A stretch of 64,000 nucleotides of DNA. It comes from Sulfuritalea sp. GTDB lineage: Bacteria > Pseudomonadota > Gammaproteobacteria > Burkholderiales > Rhodocyclaceae. Under the pieces are notes generated by a model. The model saw only the letters and a list, made by a program, of their open reading frames with translations, ran no database searches and was not told where the DNA came from. Below are positions 28,430 to 35,808 of this stretch, piece by piece. Location of the stretch: NCBI GenBank assembly GCA_016708585.1, contig JADJFK010000013.1, positions 210,911 through 274,910 on the forward strand. The letters run 5' to 3'. How positions within the stretch are numbered: the stretch's first letter is position 1; the number at the start of each line of letters is the position of its first letter. The translations under genes were made by a program, and so were the position numbers.

Positions 28430-29092
28430 CTACTTGCCGGGCGCCGGCTTGGTTTGCTGGGTCGCCGGCGCGACGACCTTGTTCATTGCCGCGGCCTGTT
28501 CCGGGCTGATGATCTCGAACACGCGCACCACCTTGAGCACGCCGCCGGTGGTGCGGGCGATCTCGACCGCCGCATCGGCTTCGCCCTGGGTGACGATGCC
28601 GAGCAGGAAAACCACGCCGGCCTCGGTCACCACCTTGACCACGTTGGCGGAAAACTTCCCGGCATCGATGAAGCGCGCCTTGACCTTGGACGTGATGTAG
28701 GAATCGTTGCTGCGAACGCCGAAGCTGGACGGCCCGGCAATGGCCAGTTCGTTGGCGATCGACTTGACGTCGGGCACGCCGGCCGCGATCTTTTCCACGT
28801 CGGCCTTGATCTCCGCGGTGGGCACCTCGCCGGTCAGCAGCATCATGCGGTTGTAGCTGGTCGCATTGACATGCACCTTGTCGCCGTACTTGTCGCTGAT
28901 GCGGCTGTTGGCGCGCAGTTCCAGGCCCTGGTCGGCGATATAGGTTTCCGAAGCGCGGCGGTCCGCGATCATCAGGGCGCCGGCTCCGGCGCCGACCACG
29001 GCTGCCCCGACGCAGCCGGCGAGCAGCGGAATGCAGATGACCAGTGCGGCGAGCCTGGCGATTTTCGTGGCGGTGTCGGTTCGTTGGTTCAT
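28430..29092 (-). CDS. BON-domain outer-membrane lipoprotein (DolP/YraP-like)
   Basis: A 220-residue lipoprotein. The lipobox LLAGC follows a hydrophobic signal (LAALVICIPLLAGC), so the mature protein begins at Cys. Two BON domains follow (RISDKYGDKVHVNATSYNRM and DSYITSKVKARFI...VKVVTEAGVVFLLG). The relative DolP binds anionic phospholipid and supports outer-membrane integrity. Its start overlaps the end of the isomerase gene by 4 bases; the order yraN-isomerase-BON lipoprotein matches that in enterobacteria. Confidence 0.9.
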   Translation of the reverse strand: MNQRTDTATKIARLAALVICIPLLAGCVGAAVVGAGAGALMIADRRASETYIADQGLELRANSRISDKYGDKVHVNATSYNRMMLLTGEVPTAEIKADVEKIAAGVPDVKSIANELAIAGPSSFGVRSNDSYITSKVKARFIDAGKFSANVVKVVTEAGVVFLLGIVTQGEADAAVEIARTTGGVLKVVRVFEIISPEQAAAMNKVVAPATQQTKPAPGK

Positions 29093-29682
29093 GCTGTTTC
29101 TCCCAGTATCAATGCGTCGATGGCATCGCACAGGCAGTGGATGGTCAACAGGTGGACTTCCTGGATGCGCGCGGTGCGCTCGGCCGGCACGCAAAGGTGA
29201 ATGTCATGGGGACCAAGCAGTGCGGCGATCGCGCCGCCCTGCTTGCCGGTGAGCGCGGCCACGGCGATGCCGTGCGCCTGGGCGGCGCGGATGGCTTCGA
29301 TCACGTTGGGCGAATTGCCCGAGGTCGAAATGGCCAGCAGCACGTCGCCGGGCTTGCCCAGCGCCCTGACCTGCTTGGCGAAGACGTCTTCGTAGCGATA
29401 GTCGTTGGCGATCGAGGTCAGGGTCGAGGTATCGGTGGTCAGCGCGATCGCCGCCAGCGGCGGGCGTTCCTTCTCGAAGCGGTTGAGCATTTCGGCGGCG
29501 AAGTGCTGCGAATCCGCGGCCGAACCGCCGTTGCCGCAGGCCATCACCTTGCCGCCGGCCGCCAGGCTGTGCACCATGCGACGCGCGGCAGCTTCGATCG
29601 GCGCGGCCATGGCGGCCAGCGCAGCGAGCTTGACCTGGGCGCTGTCCTCGAAGTGTTGCTGGATGCGTTGCGCGATTGACAT
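29089..29682 (-). CDS. gmhA: Phosphoheptose isomerase / DiaA-like SIS protein
   Basis: A 197-residue SIS-domain protein. KVMACGNGGSAADSQHFAAEML and LLAISTSGNSPNVIEAI are the sugar-phosphate-binding loops. By sequence it can be a sedoheptulose-7-phosphate isomerase (first step to ADP-heptose) or a DiaA-type DnaA regulator; E. coli DiaA lies in the same neighbourhood. The nearby rfaE2 favours the heptose role. Coupled to the BON lipoprotein gene. Confidence 0.88.
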   Translation of the reverse strand: MSIAQRIQQHFEDSAQVKLAALAAMAAPIEAAARRMVHSLAAGGKVMACGNGGSAADSQHFAAEMLNRFEKERPPLAAIALTTDTSTLTSIANDYRYEDVFAKQVRALGKPGDVLLAISTSGNSPNVIEAIRAAQAHGIAVAALTGKQGGAIAALLGPHDIHLCVPAERTARIQEVHLLTIHCLCDAIDALILGETA

Positions 29683-29763
29683 GGAAAGAGTCTTGCTGCG
29701 TCGGTTGAGGTTATCGGTTCAGGATAGCGTGCCGGGCCCCGGTTCGAGGCCGGAACAGGGCGC

Positions 29764-30147
29764 CTAGAGTACAACAAATACTTCGATCAGCACCCGCTGC
29801 CATGGGTTCCGGTGTTCGCGCAATTTCGCGATGCGGGCGTCCACCGGCTCGCCGCGGTCCAGCGCCGCCGCGACGGCGCGGTTTTCGGCGCGCGGCAGGT
29901 AGCCCAGCTTCTGCCCGCGCCACTCGACGCGCACCGCGTTGCCGTCATGCGGGTTGTCGGCTTCGCGCACCAGCGCCAGCCGGTCGCCTGCGCGCATGTC
30001 CTGCCACAGGGTTTCGCCCGCGTGGTACTGAAAGCCCGCCAGCGGCGAGCTTTGCACCAGGATGCGGACCTCGGCGGCCAGCGCGCCAAGGCTGACGGCG
30101 AGGCCGAAGCCGAGCGGCAGCAATAATCTAGTCAGCATTGAAGGCAT
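29764..30147 (-). CDS. Exported HIRAN-domain protein
   Basis: A 127-residue protein. A signal peptide (LTRLLLPLGFGLAVSLGALAA) precedes a HIRAN fold: ILVQSSPLAGFQYHAG, LALVREADNPHDGNAVRVEW, KLGYLPRAENRAVAAALDRG. HIRAN domains usually bind DNA 3' ends inside helicases such as HLTF; here the domain would be periplasmic. The start is at 30147 or, with a shorter leader, at 30138. Its 5' end overlaps the 3' end of yraN by 20 bases, so it is expressed with yraN. Confidence 0.8.
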   Translation of the reverse strand: MPSMLTRLLLPLGFGLAVSLGALAAEVRILVQSSPLAGFQYHAGETLWQDMRAGDRLALVREADNPHDGNAVRVEWRGQKLGYLPRAENRAVAAALDRGEPVDARIAKLREHRNPWQRVLIEVFVVL

Positions 30148-30487
30148 CGCGCAGCCATTCGATGTTTTCCGGTTCGAGGCCGTCGAGCAGGATGCAGTCG
30201 AAGCGGCACGGCGTTTCGCCGTGGCGCAGCAGCCAGTGCCGCGCGGCGAGGATCAGGCGCGCCTGCTTGGCGGCGGTGATGCTGGCAGCGGCGCCGCCGA
30301 AATCGCCGCGGCTGCGCAGGCGCACTTCGACGAACACCGTGGTCCTGCCGTCGCGGCAGACCAGGTCGATCTCGCCGCCGCGGACGCGGAAATTGCGCTC
30401 GACCAGCGTGAGTCCCCGGCGTTGCAGGTAATCGGCGGCCAGCTGTTCGCCGGCCGCGCCTTTGGACTGTGCAAGAATGCCGGACAT
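30128..30487 (-). CDS. yraN: YraN family (UPF0102) nuclease-like protein
   Basis: A 119-residue protein with a restriction-endonuclease-like fold: the GxxGEQLAADYL helix, then the GGEIDLVCRDG and VFVEVRLRS catalytic-type strands (E-x-D ... E-V-R). The exact role is unknown; it is usually beside rsmI. Its ATG lies on CATG at 30485-30488 and overlaps the rsmI ATG on the other strand, so each promoter must lie inside the opposite gene. Confidence 0.9.
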   Translation of the reverse strand: MSGILAQSKGAAGEQLAADYLQRRGLTLVERNFRVRGGEIDLVCRDGRTTVFVEVRLRSRGDFGGAAASITAAKQARLILAARHWLLRHGETPCRFDCILLDGLEPENIEWLRDAFNAD

Positions 30488-31325
30488 GGAAAATGCATTG
30501 TATGTCGTCGCCACGCCGATCGGGAATCTCGGCGACATCAGCCTGCGTGCGCTGGAAACCCTGCGCGGCGTCGATCTGGTCGCCTGCGAGGACACGCGCC
30601 ACGCCCGGCACCTGCTCGACCACCACGGCATCAAGGTGCCGACCCTGGCGCTGCACCAGCACAACGAAAACGAGGCCGCCGAAAAGCTGGTGCGCCTGCT
30701 GGGCGAAGGCAAGGCTGTGGCGCTGGTGTCCGACGCCGGCACGCCCGGAGTTTCCGATCCCGGTGCGCGTGCGGTCGCCGCAGTGCGCGCCGCGGGCTTC
30801 CGCGTGATCCCCCTGCCGGGGCCGAATGCCGCAATCGCAGCGCTGTCGGCGGCGGGGCTGAGCGAGCCGCGTTTCCTCTTCGTCGGCTTCCTGCCCGCAA
30901 AAGTCGGCGCCCGCGGCACGGCGATCCGGGAGCTGGGGGCCGTAGACGCGGCGCTGGTGTTCTACGAGGCGCCACACCGGGTGGTTGAAACCGTGGACGA
31001 ACTGGCCGAACTGCTGGAGCCGCAGCGCGAGATCGTCATCGCCCGCGAATTGACCAAGCTGTTCGAGGAGATCGAGCGCATGCCGCTGGCCGACGCCCCG
31101 GCCTGGCTCGCGGCGGATGCCAATCGCCAGCGCGGCGAATTCGTGCTGGTGGTGTCCGCTCCGCCGCCGCGCGAGGGCATGGACGTCGAAACCGAGCGTG
31201 TGCTGGTTGCCTTGCTCGCCGAACTGCCGGTCAAGCAGGCGGCCAAGCTCGCCGCCGAAATCACCGGTCAGCCGAAGAACGCACTCTACGCGCGGGCGCT
31301 GGAACTGAAAGACGGCCCCGTATAA
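30486..31325 (+). CDS. rsmI: 16S rRNA (cytidine-1402-2'-O)-methyltransferase
   Basis: A 279-residue tetrapyrrole-methylase-fold enzyme that methylates C1402 of 16S rRNA. The N-terminus MENALYVVATPIGNLGDI, DLVACEDTRHARHLL, VSDAGTPGVSDPG and FYEAPHRVVETV are family hallmarks. The ATG at 30486 is chosen by this N-terminus. A copy of the dispersed motif at 30899-30922 encodes AKVGARGTAI where the E. coli protein has an equally long but different stretch. Confidence 0.96.
   Translation: MENALYVVATPIGNLGDISLRALETLRGVDLVACEDTRHARHLLDHHGIKVPTLALHQHNENEAAEKLVRLLGEGKAVALVSDAGTPGVSDPGARAVAAVRAAGFRVIPLPGPNAAIAALSAAGLSEPRFLFVGFLPAKVGARGTAIRELGAVDAALVFYEAPHRVVETVDELAELLEPQREIVIARELTKLFEEIERMPLADAPAWLAADANRQRGEFVLVVSAPPPREGMDVETERVLVALLAELPVKQAAKLAAEITGQPKNALYARALELKDGPV
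30899..30922 (+). repeat. Dispersed 24-bp motif, copy 6 (inside rsmI)
   Basis: AAAAGTCGGCGC, CCGCGGC, ACGGC, read in frame as KVGARGTA in RsmI just after FLPA. It replaces residues rather than adding to the length. Confidence 0.7.
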
Positions 31326-31332
31326 TTCGTCC

Positions 31333-32367
31333 ATGCAAACCCTGACACTGACCCGCCCCGACGACTGGCATTTGCACCTGCGCGACGGCGCCGCGCTGGC
31401 TGCCGTGCTGCCCGACACCGCGCGCCGTTTCGCCCGCGCCATCGTCATGCCCAACCTGAAGCCGCCGGTGACCACGGTGGCGCTGGCGGCGGCCTATCGC
31501 GACAGGATTCTCGCGGCGCTACCGGCAGGGATGAGTTTTACGCCCTTGATGACCCTGTATCTGACCGACAACATGCCTGCGGCGGAAATCGACGCGGTGA
31601 AGGCCAGCGGCTTCGTCCATGCGATCAAGCTTTATCCCGCCGGCGCCACCACCAATTCGGACGCCGGCGTCAGCGACCTGAAGAAATGCGCGGCGACGCT
31701 GGCGCGCATGGAGCAGCTTGGCGTGCCGCTGCTGGTGCATGGCGAAGTTACGGACCCGGCGGTGGACATCTTCGATCGCGAGGCGGTGTTCATCGATAGC
31801 GTATTGCGGCCGCTGCTGCGCGAGTTTCCGAAGTTGAAGCTGGTGCTCGAACACATCACCACCCGCGACGGCATAACCTTCGTGCTGGAACACGGTCCCA
31901 ATGTGGCGGGTACCCTGACCGCGCATCACCTGCTGCTCAACCGCAACGCGATCTTCGCCGGCGGCATCCGTCCGCACAATTACTGCCTGCCGGTGCTGAA
32001 GCGCGAAAGCCACCGCCAGGCGCTGGTCGCCGCGGCGATCTCGGGCAACCCGAAGTTCTTCCTCGGCACCGATTCGGCGCCGCACGGACAAAGCACCAAG
32101 GAGGCGGCTTGCGGCTGCGCCGGTTGCTACACCGCGCATGCCGGCATCGAGTTGTATGCCGAGGTATTCGGTGCGGCGGGGGCGCTGGACAAGCTGGAAG
32201 CCTTCGCCAGCTTCTTCGGCCCCGATTGGTACGGGCTGCCGCGCAACACGGAGAAGATCACCCTGCGGCGCGAGGCGATGGCGGTTCCGGCCAGCATTGA
32301 TTACCTCCCCGGCGACCGGCTGGTGCCGCTGCGCGCGGGGGAAACGGTGGCCTGGCAATTCGCTTGA
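31333..32367 (+). CDS. pyrC: Dihydroorotase
   Basis: A 344-residue class II dihydroorotase that closes carbamoyl-aspartate to dihydroorotate in pyrimidine synthesis. The zinc-binding RPDDWHLHLRDG, the carboxylated-lysine region HAIKLYPAGATTNSDAGV, LEHITTRDG and FLGTDSAPH are present. Length matches E. coli PyrC. It starts 7 bases after rsmI and is followed by the DUF3025 gene. Confidence 0.97.
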   Translation: MQTLTLTRPDDWHLHLRDGAALAAVLPDTARRFARAIVMPNLKPPVTTVALAAAYRDRILAALPAGMSFTPLMTLYLTDNMPAAEIDAVKASGFVHAIKLYPAGATTNSDAGVSDLKKCAATLARMEQLGVPLLVHGEVTDPAVDIFDREAVFIDSVLRPLLREFPKLKLVLEHITTRDGITFVLEHGPNVAGTLTAHHLLLNRNAIFAGGIRPHNYCLPVLKRESHRQALVAAAISGNPKFFLGTDSAPHGQSTKEAACGCAGCYTAHAGIELYAEVFGAAGALDKLEAFASFFGPDWYGLPRNTEKITLRREAMAVPASIDYLPGDRLVPLRAGETVAWQFA

Positions 32368-32377
32368 CCGCCGTGAC

Positions 32378-33205
32378 GTGAGCACCTTCCCGCAAGGGGC
32401 TACTGCGCTGCATGACGTTCCGGCCTTGCATCCGCTGTCGGCTTTTCTGGCGCCGTGGCTGGCCGACGGGGTTCCTGATCTCGATGTCTTGAATGAGCTT
32501 GCCGCGCGGTGTGCGCTGGTCAGCGGCAGCGGTGCTTCCCTGCGCTTTGTCCGGCCCGTCGCGGACGACCGGGGCTACGAGGAGCGTGCTTACCGCGAGG
32601 GCACGATCGCCACGCGTCCCGGCAACCGGCATGATCTGTTCAATGCGCTGATCTGGCTCGCCTTCCCGCGCAGCAAGGCGGCGCTCAACCGGCGCCACCA
32701 TGACTCCCTGGTGCTGGCGCGAACGGCCGGCAGCACCGGACGCGGCACCCTGCGCGACGCGCTGACGCAGTTCGACGAATGCGGTGTCGTCGTTGCGGGC
32801 ACGGCGCCGGATCTGTGGCGGGCGCTGGGCGAACATCGCTGGCGCGAGGTTTTCGTCGAGCGGCGCGACGAGCTGCTGCACAGCACCCGCTTCATCGTCT
32901 TCGGTCACGCCAGCCATGACGCACTGGCGATGCCCTTCATCGGCCTCTGCGGCAAGGCGTTGTTCGTCGAAGTCGATGTGACCTGGCTGGGCTTGCCGGC
33001 GTTGGCTGCCCTGGCTGCGCTCGACGCGCGCCTCGCGGCACGTTTCGTCAGCGATGATTTTTCCCCACGCGACTGGCAGCCCTTGCCGCTGCTCGGCATC
33101 CCCGGTGCCGCGGCGGACAACGAACAGCCGGATTACTACGATGACACGCGCCAGTTTCGCCCGGCGCGTACAATGCCCCCGGGAAGTTCGCCAGGCAACC
33201 GCTGA
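32378..33205 (+). CDS. DUF3025 family protein
   Basis: A 275-residue protein with the DUF3025 hallmark RPGNRHDLFNALIWLAFPRSKAALNRRHH. Function unknown. I place the start at the GTG at 32378, which gives the family-like N-terminus; the longer frame crosses pyrC. Its last 25 bases overlap the start of rnpB, and the rnpB -10 box lies in its coding sequence. The pyrC-DUF3025-rnpB order is typical of betaproteobacteria. Confidence 0.85.
   Translation: MSTFPQGATALHDVPALHPLSAFLAPWLADGVPDLDVLNELAARCALVSGSGASLRFVRPVADDRGYEERAYREGTIATRPGNRHDLFNALIWLAFPRSKAALNRRHHDSLVLARTAGSTGRGTLRDALTQFDECGVVVAGTAPDLWRALGEHRWREVFVERRDELLHSTRFIVFGHASHDALAMPFIGLCGKALFVEVDVTWLGLPALAALAALDARLAARFVSDDFSPRDWQPLPLLGIPGAAADNEQPDYYDDTRQFRPARTMPPGSSPGNR
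33169..33174 (+). promoter_or_regulatory. -10 box of rnpB
   Basis: TACAAT lies six bases before the RNase P RNA 5' end, inside the DUF3025 coding sequence. No -35 match at ideal spacing is clear. Confidence 0.6.
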
Positions 33206-33544
33206 TCGCGCAATCGATTGGAGGAAAGTCCGGGCTCCACAGGGCGGGATGCCGGCTAACGGCCGGGCGCAGCAAGTCGAAAGACCCAAGGCGACGGAAA
33301 GTGCAACAGAAAGATACCGCCGATGGCCGCAAGGCACAGGCAAGGGTGAAATGGCGAGGTAAGAGCTCACCGCGGACGTGGCAACACGGACGGCATGGCA
33401 AACCCCATCCGGAGCAAGGCCAAATAGGGGAGCATTGGCGCGGCCCGCGTCGCTCCCGGGTAGGCTGCTAGAGGCCGTCGGTAACGGCGGTCCCAGAGGA
33501 ATGGTTGCCCACGACAGAACCCGGCTTATCGGCGGACTTCCCAC
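33181..33544 (+). ncRNA. rnpB: RNase P RNA (class A)
   Basis: Universally conserved blocks are visible: GAGGAAAGTCCGGGCTCC near the 5' end, AGGGTGAAA and GAGCTCACCGC in the core, AGAGGAATGG and ACAGAACCCGGCTTATC near the 3' end. The ends pair as P1 (GGGAAGT with ACTTCCC). It is the catalytic RNA that matures tRNA 5' ends. About 364 nt, a normal length. Exact ends are inferred from the P1 pairing. Confidence 0.95.
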
Positions 33545-33577
33545 CAATCGCTTTGCGATTGGTGGGAGCCATTTTAT
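33541..33577 (+). terminator. rnpB terminator hairpin
   Basis: Perfect stem CCACCAATCG-CTTTG-CGATTGGTGG, then GAGCCATTTTAT. It begins at the RNase P RNA 3' end. Confidence 0.75.
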
Positions 33578-33650
33578 GGGCTATCCCCCCGCCCCCTTTC
33601 AGGGAAAGGGGGTGACGGAGTCAGGCCGCCTGCGGCGGCATGGGGAAGGG
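33578..33650. repeat. GC-rich interspersed repeat downstream of rnpB
   Basis: Contains CCCCCTTTCAGGGAAAGGGGG followed by TGACGG, matching the start of the repeat at 42913-43018 (CCCCCTTTCCGCGGAAAGGGG, TGACGG). No gene is seen in this stretch. Confidence 0.6.
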
Positions 33651-33653
33651 CGG

Positions 33654-33677
33654 AAAAGTCGGCGCCGACGGCACGGC
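33654..33677 (+). repeat. Dispersed 24-bp motif, copy 7 (3' of uspA)
   Basis: AAAAGTCGGCGC, CGACGGC, ACGGC; ends 3 bases before the uspA stop on the opposite strand. Confidence 0.7.
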
Positions 33678-33680
33678 AAT

Positions 33681-34109
33681 TCAGCGTATCAGCAGTACGG
33701 GAACCCTGGACAGATGCACTACCTTCATCGCCACCGATCCCAGCAGGGTGCCGGTCAGGCCGCTGTGGCCGCGGGTGCCGATCAGGATCAGGGTGCAGTC
33801 GTGGTTTTCGGCGAAGTCCGCGATGGCCGAAGCCGCGTCGCCGACCAGCACATGGAGTTCAGGGATCAGGCTGGCCGCTGTCAGTTGGTAACGGGCAGCG
33901 GCAAGCGCTTTCATGCCGGCTTCGAGATGGAATCCACGCAGCGTTTCGGCGTCGATGAAGCGCCCGATGTCACCGGGCAGCGCCGCCTGCACGTTGATCA
34001 GGTGGATCTGCGGCGGCTCGCGATACTCCGCGACGTGCCTTACGATCCACGCGACGGAATGCAGCGCGATGTCGGAGCCGTCGATCGGCACCAGCCATTT
34101 TTGGGTCAT
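33681..34109 (-). CDS. uspA: Universal stress protein (UspA family)
   Basis: A 142-residue UspA-fold protein: N-terminal strand WLVPIDGSD and the C-terminal ATP-binding signature GTRGHSGLTGTLLGS (G-x2-G-x9-G-S) intact, so it is probably of the ATP-binding class. The start at 34109 overlaps the terC stop by 4 bases, making a two-gene operon with terC first. Confidence 0.9.
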   Translation of the reverse strand: MTQKWLVPIDGSDIALHSVAWIVRHVAEYREPPQIHLINVQAALPGDIGRFIDAETLRGFHLEAGMKALAAARYQLTAASLIPELHVLVGDAASAIADFAENHDCTLILIGTRGHSGLTGTLLGSVAMKVVHLSRVPVLLIR

Positions 34110-34831
34110 GATGAGCCTTTCGTGGAATCGCCCGCTGTCAGTTCGATAGCGGCGCGCGGCGCGGTCCGCGCTGCCAGCCACTTGCCGATGACAATCACCA
34201 GCAAGGCCCCGGCGGCGGACATCAGCTGCTTGGGATAGGGGATGCCGTCGAACAGCCCGGCCGGCAGGGCGGGATCGCTGACCATCATGCCGCCGCCGAT
34301 CCAGCCCAGCAGGGCGCCGCCGGCGGTGATCACGATCGGGTAGCGGTCCATCAGCTTCAGCACCAGCTGGCTGCCCCAGACCACGATCGGGATCGAGACC
34401 AGGATGCCGAAGGTGACCAGCAGCATGCTGCCGTTGGCGGCGCCCGCAACGGCGATCACATTGTCCAGGCTCATCACCGCGTCGGCGACGATGATGGTCT
34501 TGATCGCGCCGGCCAGGTTGGTCGACGCCGCGACGTCGCCGTGGGCGTCCTCCTCGGGCAGCAGCAGCTTGACGCCGATCCAGAACAGCAGCAGCGCGCC
34601 GACGATCTTGAGCCAGGGAATCGCCAGCAGTTGCAGGGCGAAGAAGATCAGCACGATGCGCAGGCCGATGGCGCCCATCACGCCCCAGAAGATGCCCTTC
34701 TTGCGTTGTTCGGGCGGCAGCTTGCGGCAGGCCAGGGCGATGACGACGGCGTTGTCGCCGCCGAGCAGGATGTCGATCAGGATGATCTGCAGTACCGCGA
34801 TCCAGAAGGCGGCGGTGGTGATGTCGAGCAT
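34106..34831 (-). CDS. TerC-family membrane protein (YjbE-type)
   Basis: A 241-residue integral membrane protein with about seven helices. The TerC-type acidic motifs IDILLGGDNAVVIALA and ADAVMSLDNVIAVAGAA place charged Asp and Asn residues in the membrane, as in metal-exporting TerC/Alx/YjbE proteins linked to manganese. Coupled to uspA. Its promoter must lie in the 30-bp gap to the regulator gene or further upstream. Confidence 0.88.
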   Translation of the reverse strand: MLDITTAAFWIAVLQIILIDILLGGDNAVVIALACRKLPPEQRKKGIFWGVMGAIGLRIVLIFFALQLLAIPWLKIVGALLLFWIGVKLLLPEEDAHGDVAASTNLAGAIKTIIVADAVMSLDNVIAVAGAANGSMLLVTFGILVSIPIVVWGSQLVLKLMDRYPIVITAGGALLGWIGGGMMVSDPALPAGLFDGIPYPKQLMSAAGALLVIVIGKWLAARTAPRAAIELTAGDSTKGSS

Positions 34832-34861
34832 GGTTTTGGGAGAGGCGTCGGGGGTTGGAGT

Positions 34862-35653
34862 TTAGCGCTTGCGCGGGACTCGGGTGGCCAGTCGGGCACC
34901 ATCGATGTCGAGTGCCAGCGGGATACCCAGGCGGCCGGCGGCGCCGCGCAGGTGTTCGAGCGCGCGTTTGCGGGCCGCTTCCGCATCGCCCTGGGCGATT
35001 GCCTCGAGCAAGGCGCGGTGTTCGAGTTGGGAGGCCTGCGGCAGCCGGAGCCGGAGACTGGTGTCATGCCACGCCAGCTTCCGCGAATCGGAAAAGTGCC
35101 GGCCGAGGAATTCGACCAGGCGGCCGATGTAGGCGTTGTGCGTGGCGCGCGCCAGGGCGATGTGGAAATTGTCGTCCGCCACGGTTCCGTCGACGCCGCT
35201 TTCCAATGCATCATCCATCGCCTGCAGGTGCTCGGTCATCGCGCTCAGGTCCTTGTCGTCGCGACGCTGGGCGGCGAGTTCGGCGACCGCGCCCTCGACC
35301 ATGGCGCGCAGTTCGAAGATGTCGCGCAGTTCGTCGAGTTCCGGGCCGGCGCCCTGCCAGAAGCGCAGGTTGATGGCCTTCGGCGCCACGGCAACGAAGG
35401 CCCCCGACCCCTGCCGGGTTTCGATCAGGCCGTCGGCCTTGAGCCGGGCGATGGCTTCGCGCACCACGGCGCGACTGACGCCGAAGGCCTCGCCCAGGGC
35501 TTTTTCCGTCGGCAGGCGGTCGCCGGGTTTGAGGTCGCCGCGGCTGATGCGGCGCTGCAGATCACCCGAAACCTCTTCGGAGAGGCGCAAGGGCCGCGTA
35601 ATGCGGCCGATTTCGGTGGTCTGGTCGGCGGTCGGCGGGGCGGGTGTTGGCAT
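34862..35653 (-). CDS. FadR/GntR-family repressor of the C2/C3-acid clusters
   Basis: A 263-residue regulator. The N-terminal winged helix (residues about 25-95) contains LPTEKALGEAFGVSRAVVREAI and QGSGAFVA. The C-terminal FCD domain has the metal/ligand residues seen in DDNFHIALARATHNAYIG and EHRALLEAI. It is divergent from dctP over a 155-bp gap that holds the palindrome TTGTC-A-GACAA. The same palindrome precedes hyi at 3046. I infer that it represses both clusters and is released by a substrate such as glycolate, glyoxylate or glycerate. Confidence 0.88.
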   Translation of the reverse strand: MPTPAPPTADQTTEIGRITRPLRLSEEVSGDLQRRISRGDLKPGDRLPTEKALGEAFGVSRAVVREAIARLKADGLIETRQGSGAFVAVAPKAINLRFWQGAGPELDELRDIFELRAMVEGAVAELAAQRRDDKDLSAMTEHLQAMDDALESGVDGTVADDNFHIALARATHNAYIGRLVEFLGRHFSDSRKLAWHDTSLRLRLPQASQLEHRALLEAIAQGDAEAARKRALEHLRGAAGRLGIPLALDIDGARLATRVPRKR

Positions 35654-35677
35654 GGGAATTTATTTCTAGTTGTCCTA

Positions 35678-35707
35678 TTGTCAGACAAATCCTCTTTCTG
35701 GTAAAGT
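35678..35707 (+). promoter_or_regulatory. Operator and promoter of the dctPQM cluster
   Basis: The palindrome TTGTC-A-GACAA (35678-35688) overlaps a -35 element TTGTCA, with a weak -10 TAAAGT (35702-35707) 18 bp on. An extra half-site TTGTCC lies at 35670. It fits the FadR-family pattern and matches the hyi operator at 10 of 11 bases, the centre excepted. Confidence 0.65.
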
Positions 35708-35808
35708 GGTTTCGTCAGTCGCAGTTCCGAGGATACAAATTCCAAGATCGCAGGCCGTCACGGCATTCGCCGAAGCCGCCGCACCCGACATTTCCACAGG
35801 AGGAGTCC

